DNA from: JAFKKS01 sp050187875
Lineage (GTDB): Bacteria > Pseudomonadota > Alphaproteobacteria > Rhizobiales > Xanthobacteraceae
Direction of reading: 5' to 3'
Length of the DNA stretch: 64,000 nt
NCBI GenBank assembly: GCA_050187875.1
Contig: JBFWXB010000003.1
Location: 1-64,000, forward strand
Part shown: piece by piece, positions 31,342 to 40,169 of the stretch
How the letters are laid out: every line of letters starts with the position of its first letter
How positions within the stretch are numbered: the first letter of the stretch is position 1
The notes under the pieces: model-generated
The model's database searches: none
Told to the model about the DNA's origin: nothing
Seen by the model: the letters and a program-made list of their open reading frames with translations, nothing else
Program-made: the position numbers and the translations under genes

Positions 31342-32484
31342 CTAGCCGGCCTTGGCGCGCCGCCCCATAAATTCGGCGCGCACGCTTTCCGTATGCGCGC
31401 CGAGGGCCGGGACAGGGCCGTAGCTGAGCTCGGCCTCCGCCCATTGCACCGCGGGCGAAGAGTACGAGGTCGGCCCCGTTTGCGTGCCGACCGTGATGCG
31501 CCGCAGATGCGGGTGCGCGGCAAGGCCGGCCACATCGTTGACGCGCGCGAAGGCGATGTCTGCCGCTTCGAGTTTCGCTTCGAGCATGACCACATCCATG
31601 GCGCCGAAGGCGGCGGCGACCTTGCCGTCGGTGAGCGGACGGTTTTCCACGCGTTTGATCACGGTCGCGAATTCGGGATTCGTGCCCAGCGCGGCGTCGC
31701 CCAGCACATGCTCCGCCAAAATGCGCCATTCGCGATCGTTCTGGATCGAGATGAGAATGTCGACGCCATCCTTGCTGCGGAAGACGCCGTAGGGCGCGAT
31801 CGAGGTGTGCGCGAGGCCGATGCGGCGCGGCGGCTGGCCACCCTCCTGCAGAAGGAGCGCCGCCGTCATCCATTCGGCAAGCGTATCGAAAAGCGACACG
31901 CTGAAGGTCGAGCCCCTGCCGGTGCGCGCGCGGGTTAGAAGCGCTTCAAGCACCGCGGCATAGGCGTTCATGCCCGAGCCGATATCCGCGACCGAAACGC
32001 CGACGCGCGCCGGAGCTTCCGGCCCGCCGGTGATCGAGGCGAGCCCCACCTCCGCCTGCACCAGAAGGTCATAGGCCTTGCGCGACGCCAGCGGCCCGCT
32101 CTCGCCATAGCCCGAGATCGAGCCGATGATCAGCCGCGGATAATCGCGGCGAAGCCGGTCGAGCGCGAAGCCGAGCTTGGCGATGGCGCCGGGCTTGAGG
32201 TTCTGGATGAAGACGTCCGCCCTCGCGAGCAAAGCTTCGAGCAACGCGCTGTCTTCCGGGTTCGCAAGATCGCAAACGACCGATTCCTTGCCGCGATTGA
32301 GCCAGACGAAATGCGAGCTCTCGCCATGCACCACGGAATCGTAGTAGCGCGCGAAATCGCCTTCCGGCCGCTCGATCTTGATGACGCGGGCCCCGGCGTC
32401 GGCCAGGCGGCACGCGCAGGTCGGCGCGGCAACCGCCTGTTCCAGCGAGACGACGAGAATTCCTTCGAGCGGCAGAGGCATCAT
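31342..32484 (-). CDS. Family III CoA-transferase (CaiB/BaiF)
   Basis: A 380-residue CoA-transferase of the CaiB type. Important parts are LEQAVAAPTCACRLADAGA at the N-terminus, SGYGESGPLASRKAYDLL, the probable nucleophile Asp in VGVSVADIGSGMNAY, and IAPYGVFRSKDGVDI. Its nearest relatives by layout may be succinyl-CoA:mesaconate or itaconate CoA-transferases, which is a weak inference. It lies 4 bp after the MaoC hydratase gene and is therefore part of the same operon as the two-subunit CoA-transferase. A second CaiB gene is at 19971. Confidence 0.92.
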   Translation of the reverse strand: MMPLPLEGILVVSLEQAVAAPTCACRLADAGARVIKIERPEGDFARYYDSVVHGESSHFVWLNRGKESVVCDLANPEDSALLEALLARADVFIQNLKPGAIAKLGFALDRLRRDYPRLIIGSISGYGESGPLASRKAYDLLVQAEVGLASITGGPEAPARVGVSVADIGSGMNAYAAVLEALLTRARTGRGSTFSVSLFDTLAEWMTAALLLQEGGQPPRRIGLAHTSIAPYGVFRSKDGVDILISIQNDREWRILAEHVLGDAALGTNPEFATVIKRVENRPLTDGKVAAAFGAMDVVMLEAKLEAADIAFARVNDVAGLAAHPHLRRITVGTQTGPTSYSSPAVQWAEAELSYGPVPALGAHTESVRAEFMGRRAKAG

Positions 32485-32488
32485 TCAC

Positions 32489-33349
32489 TCACATTGCGAT
32501 TTCGGCGCGGCCGTTGCTGATCGCCACGATGTCGCGCCCCTCGACCCGGCAGCGATAGCTCACCACGGACCCTTCTTGCCACATTTCGGTGCGCACCGTC
32601 TCGCCTGGAAACACCGGTGCGGAAAACCGCCCTTGCAAGGCCGTCAATTTCGTTGGGTCGTAGCCGCAGAAGCTGCGAAGGATCGCCCGACCGGCGATCC
32701 CGAAGGTCGCGAGGCCATGCAGGATCGGGCGCGGGAACCCCGCGGCCGCGGCGAAGGCAGGCTCCGCGTGCAAAGGATTGTAGTCGCCGCTCAGTCGATA
32801 GATCAGGGCGATCTCCGGACGTGTGGCGATGTCACAGACGAGGTCCGGCGGTCGCGCCGGCAGAGGTTGGGGCGCTGCGCTTTCGCGCCGCGGCCCACCG
32901 AACCCGCCGTCGCCGCGTGCGAAGGTCGAATGCGTCAGCGTTGCGATTTTTTCGCCACTCGTCTTGTCGATCAGCACGCGTTCCGTCACCAGGATCGCGC
33001 CCTTACCTGCACCCTTGTCGATCACGTCGACAATCTTCGATTCGCCAATAACGGCTGCCGCAGCGGGCAACGGACGATGCAGCCGCACGCTCTGCTCGCC
33101 GTGCACGACCTTCACCCAGTCGAGTTCCGGCAAGCGCTCGCGCATCCGCGCTCCGGCATGGCCCAGCACGCAGGCCATGGTCGGCAGGACTTTCAGATTC
33201 TTCTCATAGACGAAAGCGAGCTCTGCCTCGTCAATCGGGTCAACACCGAAGCCAAGGCCCAGCGCGTAAAGCATGGTGTCGCGGACGGAATAGGTTTGCT
33301 CGACCGGTGGCAGGTCCAGCGACATGAGCCGATCATAGTCAAGGGGCAT
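32489..33349 (-). CDS. MaoC-type (R)-specific enoyl-CoA hydratase, double hot-dog
   Basis: A 286-residue hydratase with two hot-dog domains, like the hydratase 2 half of peroxisomal multifunctional enzyme. The C-terminal half carries the catalytic hydratase 2 motif, SGDYNPLHAEPAFAAAAGF followed by PILHGLATFG, where Asp and His activate water. The N-terminal domain binds the acyl chain (RDTMLYALGLGFGVDP). It hydrates trans-2-enoyl-CoA to (3R)-hydroxyacyl-CoA. The start at 33349 is 5 bp after the stop of the CoA-transferase beta gene. Confidence 0.92.
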   Translation of the reverse strand: MPLDYDRLMSLDLPPVEQTYSVRDTMLYALGLGFGVDPIDEAELAFVYEKNLKVLPTMACVLGHAGARMRERLPELDWVKVVHGEQSVRLHRPLPAAAAVIGESKIVDVIDKGAGKGAILVTERVLIDKTSGEKIATLTHSTFARGDGGFGGPRRESAAPQPLPARPPDLVCDIATRPEIALIYRLSGDYNPLHAEPAFAAAAGFPRPILHGLATFGIAGRAILRSFCGYDPTKLTALQGRFSAPVFPGETVRTEMWQEGSVVSYRCRVEGRDIVAISNGRAEIAM

Positions 33350-33354
33350 GCTTC

Positions 33355-34131
33355 TCAAGCCGCCTCGCCATGCGCCTTGGCGGTGCGGGCATGCAGCTCT
33401 CGCAGGACGCTGAGCTCTTGCATGCTCGGCGGCGGCGTTTCCGCAACCTGCGCGGCATAGCGCACCGGCCAGCCGGTGTTCTCCTGGATTTTTTCGCGCG
33501 TGACGCCGGGATGGATCGACGTCACCGTCATTTCTTTCGTTTCGGCATCCGGCTCGAAGAGGCAAAGGTCGGTGATGAGCCGCGTCGGCCCCTTGGTCTT
33601 GACGCCCAGGCGCGCACGATGGTCGCCGCCTTCGCCGTGGCCGAGGGAGGTGACGAAATCGAGCTTGGCGACGAAGCTGCGCGGCGCCTGCTTCATGATG
33701 ATGAAGATTTCGCCGGATGAGGTTGCGATCTCCGGCGCGCCGCCGCCGCCCGGCAGCCGTGTCTTCGGCTTCTCGTAAGGGCCGACGACGGTGGTGTTGA
33801 GGTTGGCGAAGCGGTCGATCTGCGCGCCGCCGAGGAAGCCGACGGTGATGCGACCGCCTTGGAGCCAATAGCGGAACATCTCCGGCACAGACACGGTGGT
33901 CAGCGCCGTGTCGCAAAGCTCGCCATCGCCGATGGAGAGCGGCAGGACCGCCGGCTTGGTGGCGAGCGTTCCCGATTCATAGATCAGCGTGATGCCGGGC
34001 GCATGCGTATAGCGCGCGAGATTGCAGGCGGCGGAGGGGGCGCCGATGCCGACGAAGCAGATGTCTTCGTTTTTCAGCGCTCGCGCGGCGGCGACCGTCA
34101 TCATTTCCGTCGGGGTGTAGCTTTCAGGCAT
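33355..34131 (-). CDS. Family I CoA-transferase, beta subunit
   Basis: A 258-residue beta subunit of a glutaconate/IpdB-like CoA-transferase. The catalytic Glu is probably that in ITLIYESGTLATKPAVLPL. Other blocks are GFLGGAQIDRFANLNTTVVG and LPGGGGAPEIAT, seen throughout this subfamily. The enzyme would transfer CoA from acetyl- or succinyl-CoA to a dicarboxylic or branched acid, or in IpdAB-like members open a ring. A palindromic half-repeat separates it from the alpha gene. The MaoC hydratase follows 5 bp later. Confidence 0.92.
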   Translation of the reverse strand: MPESYTPTEMMTVAAARALKNEDICFVGIGAPSAACNLARYTHAPGITLIYESGTLATKPAVLPLSIGDGELCDTALTTVSVPEMFRYWLQGGRITVGFLGGAQIDRFANLNTTVVGPYEKPKTRLPGGGGAPEIATSSGEIFIIMKQAPRSFVAKLDFVTSLGHGEGGDHRARLGVKTKGPTRLITDLCLFEPDAETKEMTVTSIHPGVTREKIQENTGWPVRYAAQVAETPPPSMQELSVLRELHARTAKAHGEAA

Positions 34132-34168
34132 TTAGGGCCCTCGTCGTGGCAGCGCTTACAATTTTCCT

Positions 34169-34208
34169 GTCATTCCGGGTTCGCGGCTTCGCCGCGCCCC
34201 GGAATGAC
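34169..34208. repeat. Dispersed palindromic repeat, family A, half unit
   Basis: A single hairpin GTCATTCCGGG / CCCGGAATGAC around a short GC-rich loop, so it has lost the central CCATA/TATGG half. It lies between the alpha and beta CoA-transferase genes. Confidence 0.8.
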
Positions 34209-34226
34209 AGTACGGATGCACTAGGG

Positions 34227-35087
34227 TCACTCCGCCGCCTGGGGGACGCGGCGCGCATAGCGCGCGAAATCCTGCGGGCCGCCCGCCAGCACGTTGTCTT
34301 TCATCCAGGCAAGAAAGGTGTCGCGCTCGCGCGAAATCTTGTCCCACGCCTTGTAATAGGCGTTGTCGCGCTTGTAGTAGCCCTGCGCGTAGGAGGGATG
34401 CGCGCCGCCGGGCACACAGGCGATCGCCGTCACGGTCCAGTGCGGCAAGATCGTCGCGTTGAGGCTGCGCGGCCCGAAATCGTCGACGATCTCCTCGACG
34501 GTGACAAGCGCGCGCTTCGCCGCAAGCACCGTCTCCTTCTGCACGCCGAGAATGCCTTCGATGAGCACGTTGCCCTCGCGATCCGCACGCTGCGCATGGA
34601 TCACTGCGACGTCCGGGCGGATCGAGGGAATTGCCGCAAGCCTCTCGCCTGTGAAGGGACACGTGACGTGGCGGATGTTCGGGTTCACCTGCGCCAGGCC
34701 GGCGCCGATATAGCCGCGAAAGATCGCGCAAGGCAGATTCGCGGCGCCGGCGGCGTAGGCATTGGCCATGGCCGCATGCGAGTGCTCCTCGATCGTGATC
34801 GGGTTCGGCCAACCGTTTTCATAGGCGTCGCGGAAGCGGTGCAGTGAGCCGACGCCGGGATTGCCGCCCCAGGAAAACACCACCTTTTCCGCGCAGCCCA
34901 TCCCGATCAACTGATCGTAGATGATGTCGGGCGTCATGCGGATGAGGGTCAGCCCTTTGCGGCGCTGGCGCACCACTTCGTGGCCGGCCGCATGCGGAAT
35001 GAGATGGGTGAATCCCTCCATCGCCACGCTGTCGCCGTCGCGCATCGTCGCTTCGAGCGCCTGCGCGAGGGAGAGAAATTCCGCCAT
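34227..35087 (-). CDS. Family I CoA-transferase, alpha subunit
   Basis: A 286-residue alpha subunit that pairs with the beta subunit encoded at 33355. Typical blocks are MEGFTHLIPHAAGHEVVRQ, GNPGVGSLHRFRDA and AQRADREGNVLIEG. The glycine-rich CoA-contact loop is near the N-terminus. The start at 35087 has an AGGA site 9 nt upstream; an upstream in-frame ATG at 35114 is less supported. It is the first gene of the minus-strand CoA operon, and the transporter operon diverges from it. Confidence 0.92.
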   Translation of the reverse strand: MAEFLSLAQALEATMRDGDSVAMEGFTHLIPHAAGHEVVRQRRKGLTLIRMTPDIIYDQLIGMGCAEKVVFSWGGNPGVGSLHRFRDAYENGWPNPITIEEHSHAAMANAYAAGAANLPCAIFRGYIGAGLAQVNPNIRHVTCPFTGERLAAIPSIRPDVAVIHAQRADREGNVLIEGILGVQKETVLAAKRALVTVEEIVDDFGPRSLNATILPHWTVTAIACVPGGAHPSYAQGYYKRDNAYYKAWDKISRERDTFLAWMKDNVLAGGPQDFARYARRVPQAAE

Positions 35088-35174
35088 CGATCCGTTCCTC
35101 TTACGTCGTCTCAAGGCGTTCTAGCGCACGCACGCAGCGTGGCAAAGCGCGCCCGCGCGAGGGTGCGGCTAAAT

Positions 35175-35191
35175 GCGTTACCGCAACGCAA
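35175..35191. promoter_or_regulatory. Inverted repeat upstream of the transporter operon
   Basis: TGCGTT-ACCGC-AACGCA lies 2 bp before a TTGACA box in the divergent region between the CoA-transferase and transporter operons. Its position suits a regulator that controls either or both operons. No regulator gene is adjacent. Confidence 0.45.
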
Positions 35192-35193
35192 CT

Positions 35194-35223
35194 TGACACT
35201 GAGCGAGCCGAAAGGGTCCACTA
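35194..35223 (+). promoter_or_regulatory. Candidate promoter of the peptide transporter operon
   Basis: A perfect TTGACA (35194-35199) is followed after 18 nt by a poor -10 candidate TCCACT (35218-35223). The start codon of the first binding-protein gene is 41 bp further on. The -10 is weak, so an activator may be needed. Confidence 0.35.
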
Positions 35224-35263
35224 GGCGGCGAACAAAGAACAAAACGGTGAGGGAAACGCTTCG

Positions 35264-36784
35264 ATGCCCATCTTTTCGCGTCTTTTCGTTGCGGCCGCGC
35301 TGACGGCCGCGTTGGCGTCTAGCCCGGCCTTGGCCAGCAAGCGCGACAACACGATCCGCTTCGCCTACGACCAGGTGCCCGAGAACGTCGACCCGTTCTT
35401 CAACAACGTGCGCATCGGCGTCATCATCGGCCAGCATGTGTGGGACACGCTGATCTATCGCGATCCGAAGACGAATCAATACAAAGGTCAGCTCGCGACA
35501 AGCTGGAAGTGGATCGACGACAAGACGCTCGAAGTTGAACTCCGCCACGGCGTCAAATTCCACAATGGTGAGGAGTTCGATGCCGATGACGTCGTCTACA
35601 CGCTCAATTTCGTCTCCGATCCGGCAAACAAATCCACGACGCCCGCGAACGTGAACTGGATCGAAAAGGCGGAAAAGCTCGACAAGTACAAAGTCCGCAT
35701 CCACACCAAGAAACCGTTCCCGGCTGCGATCGAATACCTCGCGGGGCCCGTCGTCATCCACCCGAACGAATATTACGCCAAAGTCGGGCCGAAGGGCATG
35801 AATGAAAAGCCGATCGGCTCCGGCCCCTATCGCGTGACCGAGCATGCCATCGGCAAATACATCCGGCTCGAGAAGAATCCCGACTACTTCAAGGACAGCC
35901 CAAAGGGGCAGCCGAAGATCGACAAGGTCGAAATCCGCTTCATCCCCGACCGGCAGACGCAAGTTGCTGAGGTCATGTCGGGCGGCGTCGACATGATCAT
36001 GAGCGTGCCGTTCGACCAGGCGGAGCAGATGAAGAACGCGCCGAATGTGAAGGTCGTCTCCGGCGAGACGATGCGCATCGCCTTCCTGCACTACGACATT
36101 CTCGACAACACGCCGCAGCCGGCGCTCAAGGACATCCGCGTGCGCAAGGCGATCAATCACGCGATCGACCGCGAGGCGATGGTCAAGCAGATCGTCGGCG
36201 AAGGCGCCCGCGTCCTCAACACGCAGTGCTTTCCCTCTCAGTTCGGCTGCACCGACGAAGGCGCAGCCCGCTACAACTACGATCCTGCGAAAGCGAAAGC
36301 GCTGCTCGCCGAAGCGGGATTTCCCAACGGCTTCGATGTGGACCTCTACGCCTATCGCGAGCGCAACCAGACGGAAGCGATGATCGGCTATCTGCGCGCC
36401 GTCGGCATACGCGCCAATCTGCGCTTCATGCAGTATGCCGCGATGCGCGACGCGGCGCGCTCAGGCAAGGCCGCGATCCTGCACCAGACCTGGGGTTCGT
36501 TCTCCATCAACGACGTGTCCGCTTCAACCCCGGTCTATTGGAAGTTCGGGCCGGACGACATCACGCATGACCCGGAAGTGCGCGATCTGCTTGAGAAAGG
36601 CGATTCCAGCGTCGATCCCAATGCCCGCAAGGAAGCCTACAAAAAGGCGCTGGCGATGATCGCGGACAAGGCCTACTCGCTCCCGCTCTATTCATTGACG
36701 ACCTACTACGTCGCCAACAAGGATCTCGATTTCGTCGCCTATCCCGACGAGATGCCGCGGTTCTGGGAGATGACGTACAAGTAG
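35264..36784 (+). CDS. Peptide-type ABC transporter substrate-binding protein 1
   Basis: A 506-residue family 5 periplasmic binding protein. The signal peptide ends ALASSPALAS at about residue 24. The first half includes RFAYDQVPENVDPFFNNVR and GVKFHNGEEFDADDVVYTLN, and the second includes RKAINHAIDREAMVKQIVG. Two cysteines 6 residues apart (QCFPSQFGC) are kept in the second copy and could form a loop disulfide. It delivers peptides or related oligomers to the permease encoded after the second copy. Ribosome site GTGAGGG lies about 10 nt upstream. Confidence 0.93.
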   Translation: MPIFSRLFVAAALTAALASSPALASKRDNTIRFAYDQVPENVDPFFNNVRIGVIIGQHVWDTLIYRDPKTNQYKGQLATSWKWIDDKTLEVELRHGVKFHNGEEFDADDVVYTLNFVSDPANKSTTPANVNWIEKAEKLDKYKVRIHTKKPFPAAIEYLAGPVVIHPNEYYAKVGPKGMNEKPIGSGPYRVTEHAIGKYIRLEKNPDYFKDSPKGQPKIDKVEIRFIPDRQTQVAEVMSGGVDMIMSVPFDQAEQMKNAPNVKVVSGETMRIAFLHYDILDNTPQPALKDIRVRKAINHAIDREAMVKQIVGEGARVLNTQCFPSQFGCTDEGAARYNYDPAKAKALLAEAGFPNGFDVDLYAYRERNQTEAMIGYLRAVGIRANLRFMQYAAMRDAARSGKAAILHQTWGSFSINDVSASTPVYWKFGPDDITHDPEVRDLLEKGDSSVDPNARKEAYKKALAMIADKAYSLPLYSLTTYYVANKDLDFVAYPDEMPRFWEMTYK

Positions 36785-36805
36785 CGTGATGGCGCGCCAT
36801 CACGC
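36784..36805. repeat. Perfect 22-bp palindrome between the binding-protein genes
   Basis: The first half GCGTGATGGCG starts at the last base of the first binding-protein gene's TAG, and the second half is its exact complement. As RNA it would fold into a 9-bp stem with a CGCG loop. Stem-loops in this place often protect the upstream mRNA, as after binding-protein genes such as malE, so the first copy may be made in excess. Confidence 0.7.
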
Positions 36806-36828
36806 CCCGTAAAGAAGGGGGCCGCTTC

Positions 36829-38346
36829 ATGAACCGCAAAATGTTCTGTGCCGCGGCCCTCGTCGCAATGGCCGCACTCGCAGGGCCGGCATGGGCAGGG
36901 AAGAAGGACAATTCCCTGCACTTCGCCGACCCACAGGTGCTCGACAATGTCGATCCCTATTTCAACAGCGTGCGCATCGGCGTCATCGTCGCGCATCACA
37001 TCTGGGACACGCTGATCTACCGCGACCCCATGACCGACGAATACAAGGGGCTGCTTGCGACGTCGTGGAAATTTGTCGACGACAAGACGATCGAGCTCGA
37101 ACTGCGGCAGGGCGTGAAGTTCCACAACGGCGCGACGTTCAGCGCCGACGACGTCGTCTACACGCTCAATTTCGTCTCGAAGCCGGAAAACAAGGTCATC
37201 ACCCAGCAGAACGTGAGCTGGATCGATCATGTCGAGAAACTGGGTGACTACAAGGTCCGCATCATCACCAAGCGGCCGTTCCCGGCGGCGCTCGAATATC
37301 TCGCCGGCCCGGTCGTCATCCACCCGCATGAATATTACGCGCAGGTGGGACCGAAAGGCATGAGCGAGAAGCCGGTCGGCACCGGGCCCTATCGTCTCGT
37401 CGAGAATTCCGTCGGCAAGTTCCTGCGGCTCGAGCGTAACCCAGATTACTTCAAGGACAGCCCGAAGGGGCAGCCGAAGATCGAGAAGCTCGAGTTTCGC
37501 TTCATTCCCGACCCGCAGACGCGCATGGCGGAGGTGCTTTCCGGCGGCATCGACCTCGCGCGCCAGCTCACCGCCGATCAGATCGAACAGTTGCGCGCGG
37601 TGCCGAGCGTGCAGGTCGTCTCCGGCGAGATCATGCGCTTCGTCTTCCTGCAGGTGAATTCGACGGAGAATTCACCGGCGCCGCCGCTGCGCGACGTGCG
37701 CGTGCGCCAAGCGATTCTGCATGCGATCGACCGCGAAGGCATGGTGAAATCGATCGTCGGCAAGGGTTCGCGCGTCATCAACGTCATATGCTTCCCGACG
37801 CAGTTCGGCTGCAGCGACGACGGCGCGCCGCGCTATCCCTATGATCCCGCGAAAGCCAAAGCGCTGCTCAAGGACGCAGGCTATCCGGATGGCTTCGATA
37901 TCGACCTCTACGGCTTCCAGGACCGCAACCAGACCGAGGCCATGGTGGCGTTCCTGCGCGCGGTCGGCATCCGCGCCAACTTGCGCTGGTCGCAATATGC
38001 AGCCGTGCGTGACGCGATGCGCAGCGGCAAGGCCGGCTTGTCGCACCAGACCTGGGGCTCGTTCTCGGTGAACGATGTGTCGGCCGCGACGCCGGTGTTC
38101 TTCAAATTCACGCTCGACGACGTGACACGCGATGCCGAGGTGCGTGACTTGCTCGAACGCGGCGACACCTCGATCGACCCGGCGGTGCGCAAGGAGGCCT
38201 ACGCGAAGGCCCTCAAACGCATCTCCGAGCAGGCCTACGCCATCCCGCTCTATACGCTGCCGGCGCTCTACGCCGCGAACAAGGACCTGGTGTTCAAGGC
38301 CTATCGCGACGAGATCCCGCGCGTCTGGGAGATGTCGTACAAATAA
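36829..38346 (+). CDS. Peptide-type ABC transporter substrate-binding protein 2
   Basis: A 505-residue paralogue of the preceding protein. Long stretches are nearly the same (NPDYFKDSPKGQPKI, NEYYA-like PHEYYAQVGPKGMSEKP), so it is a tandem duplicate. Differences cluster in the ligand-binding cleft region, for example LARQLTADQIEQL where the first has MIMSVPFDQAEQM. Such pairs often bind different substrates but share one permease. The signal peptide ends GPAWAGKKD. The last base overlaps the permease start (TAATG). Confidence 0.93.
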   Translation: MNRKMFCAAALVAMAALAGPAWAGKKDNSLHFADPQVLDNVDPYFNSVRIGVIVAHHIWDTLIYRDPMTDEYKGLLATSWKFVDDKTIELELRQGVKFHNGATFSADDVVYTLNFVSKPENKVITQQNVSWIDHVEKLGDYKVRIITKRPFPAALEYLAGPVVIHPHEYYAQVGPKGMSEKPVGTGPYRLVENSVGKFLRLERNPDYFKDSPKGQPKIEKLEFRFIPDPQTRMAEVLSGGIDLARQLTADQIEQLRAVPSVQVVSGEIMRFVFLQVNSTENSPAPPLRDVRVRQAILHAIDREGMVKSIVGKGSRVINVICFPTQFGCSDDGAPRYPYDPAKAKALLKDAGYPDGFDIDLYGFQDRNQTEAMVAFLRAVGIRANLRWSQYAAVRDAMRSGKAGLSHQTWGSFSVNDVSAATPVFFKFTLDDVTRDAEVRDLLERGDTSIDPAVRKEAYAKALKRISEQAYAIPLYTLPALYAANKDLVFKAYRDEIPRVWEMSYK

Positions 38347-39263
38347 TGCTGACCTACACGGTTAAACGCATCGGACTGGCCGCGCTGGTGGCGCTGGCGG
38401 TGTCGGCGCTAGCCTTCCTGGCTTTGCGCGCATCCGGCGACGTTGCGATCGCCCTGGCGGGTGAAGGCGCGCGGGCCGAGGACATCGAGAACATCCGCCA
38501 GATCTACGGCCTCGACCGGCCGCTGATCATCCAATACGTCGAATGGCTTTCGCACATGCTGCGCGGCGACTTCGGCCAGTCGCTCTACTTCAAGACCGAT
38601 GTGCTGAGCCTCGTGCTCGATAAGCTGCCGACGACCGTTTATCTCGCGCTCTTTTCGCTCGCCTTCGCACTCGCGATCTCAGTGCCACTCGGCGTTCTCG
38701 CCGCGGTCTATCCGAACTCATGGATCGACCGGCTGTGTCTTACGCTCGCGATCGTCGGGCAGGCGATGCCGAATTTCTTCTTCGCGCTGATCCTGATCAT
38801 GGTGCTGGCGGTCTGGTTCCATCTGCTGCCGGTCTCCGGCAGCGAGACCTGGGCGCATTTCGTGATGCCGACCATCGCGCTCGGCTATTACGTCGCGCCG
38901 CCCTTCATGCGGCTCGTGCGCGCCGGCATGATCGAAGTGCTCGCCTCAGATTACGTGCGAACCGCGCGCGCCAAGGGGCTTTCGCCCGCCAGCATCATCG
39001 CCAAACATGCGCTGCGCAATGCGCTGGTGCCGGTCGTCGCCCTCTCCGCCGTGCAGCTCGGTTATCTTCTTGGCGGCTCGGTCGTCATCGAGACGATCTT
39101 CGCGCTCGATGGGCTCGGCTATCTCGCCTACACCTCGATCACGCATCTCGACATCCCCGTCACGCAATCGATCGTGGCGCTGCTTTCCTTCGTCTATGTC
39201 GGCCTTACGCTCGGCGCCGACCTTGCCAATGCCTGGCTCGATCCGCGCATCCGGGTGGGATAA
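38346..39263 (+). CDS. Peptide ABC transporter permease 1 (DppB/OppB-like)
   Basis: A 305-residue integral membrane subunit. The first transmembrane helix is LAALVALAVSALAFLALRA. The coupling (EAA) loop that contacts the ATPases is VRTARAKGLSPASIIAKHAL. The other helices are typical of the B subunit: VGQAMPNFFFALILIMVLAV and LGGSVVIETIFALDGLGYLA. It starts on the stop codon of the second binding protein. It forms a pair with the next gene to make the pore. Confidence 0.95.
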   Translation: MLTYTVKRIGLAALVALAVSALAFLALRASGDVAIALAGEGARAEDIENIRQIYGLDRPLIIQYVEWLSHMLRGDFGQSLYFKTDVLSLVLDKLPTTVYLALFSLAFALAISVPLGVLAAVYPNSWIDRLCLTLAIVGQAMPNFFFALILIMVLAVWFHLLPVSGSETWAHFVMPTIALGYYVAPPFMRLVRAGMIEVLASDYVRTARAKGLSPASIIAKHALRNALVPVVALSAVQLGYLLGGSVVIETIFALDGLGYLAYTSITHLDIPVTQSIVALLSFVYVGLTLGADLANAWLDPRIRVG

Positions 39264-39266
39264 GCC

Positions 39267-40166
39267 ATGACCGATCTCCTCGCCGGCCGTCCCATCGCCA
39301 TCACCGAGCCCTCTCGCCAAGCGCAGTTCTGGCGGCGCGTCCTGCGGCACAAGGGCTTGATGATCGGAACGACCGTGCTCGTCGTGATCGGCCTCATGGC
39401 GCTACTCGCCCCGTTGATCGCGCCTTACGATCCCTACAGTCAGGATCTGCTGCACCGGACCGTGCCGCCCGTCTGGTACGCAAAGGGGAGCTGGACGCAC
39501 ATCCTCGGCACCGACAATCTCGGGCGCGACTATCTCTCGCGCGTCATCTATGGCGCGCGCATATCGCTCCTCATCGGCCTCTCGGTCATGCTGATCTCGG
39601 GCCTCATCGGCACCGCGCTCGGCCTCGCGGCCGGTTATTTCGGCGGCCGCGTCGACATGGTGGTGACGTTCATCATCACCGTACGACTCGCGATTCCGCT
39701 GATCCTCGTCGCGCTCGCCGTGGTGGCGACGGTCGGCGGCTCACTCTGGGTGGTCATCGGCGTGCTCGGGCTCTTGAAGTGGGACCGCTTCGCCGTGGTC
39801 ATGCGCGCGGCGACCCAGCAGGTGCGCTCGCTCGAATATATCGCGGCGGCCGAATGCATGGGCGTCTCGACGCCGCGGATCATCCTCGGCGAAGTGCTGC
39901 CGAACATCCTGCCGCATCTCGTCGTGGTCGCGAGCATCGAGGGCGCGAGCGCCATCCTGCTCGAAGCGGCGCTCTCCTTCCTCGGCCTCGGCGTACAGCC
40001 GCCGCTGCCGTCCTGGGGCCTGATGATCGCCGAGGCCAAGACCTACATGTTCTTCTCCTTCTGGCTGATCGCCATTCCCGGCACGATGCTCGCGCTCCTC
40101 GTCCTTGCCATCAACATGGTGGGCGATGGCGTGCGCGACGTGTTCGCGCCGAGCGGCAAGGGTTAG
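39267..40166 (+). CDS. Peptide ABC transporter permease 2 (DppC/OppC-like)
   Basis: A 299-residue partner permease. It opens with a cytoplasmic N-terminal segment and the first helix LMIGTTVLVVIGLMALLAPL. The family block HILGTDNLGRDYLSRVIYG follows. The coupling loop is LEYIAAAECMGVSTPRIILG. It begins 3 bp after the first permease gene and ends 3 bp before the ATPase gene, so the operon is very tight. It completes the translocation pore for the two binding proteins. Confidence 0.95.
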   Translation: MTDLLAGRPIAITEPSRQAQFWRRVLRHKGLMIGTTVLVVIGLMALLAPLIAPYDPYSQDLLHRTVPPVWYAKGSWTHILGTDNLGRDYLSRVIYGARISLLIGLSVMLISGLIGTALGLAAGYFGGRVDMVVTFIITVRLAIPLILVALAVVATVGGSLWVVIGVLGLLKWDRFAVVMRAATQQVRSLEYIAAAECMGVSTPRIILGEVLPNILPHLVVVASIEGASAILLEAALSFLGLGVQPPLPSWGLMIAEAKTYMFFSFWLIAIPGTMLALLVLAINMVGDGVRDVFAPSGKG

Positions 40167-40169
40167 CCC

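Noticed and set aside
32489..33916. Extended reading frame upstream of the MaoC hydratase
   Set aside because: The extension overlaps the CoA-transferase beta gene in another frame and has no homology. The MaoC N-terminus starts at 33349.
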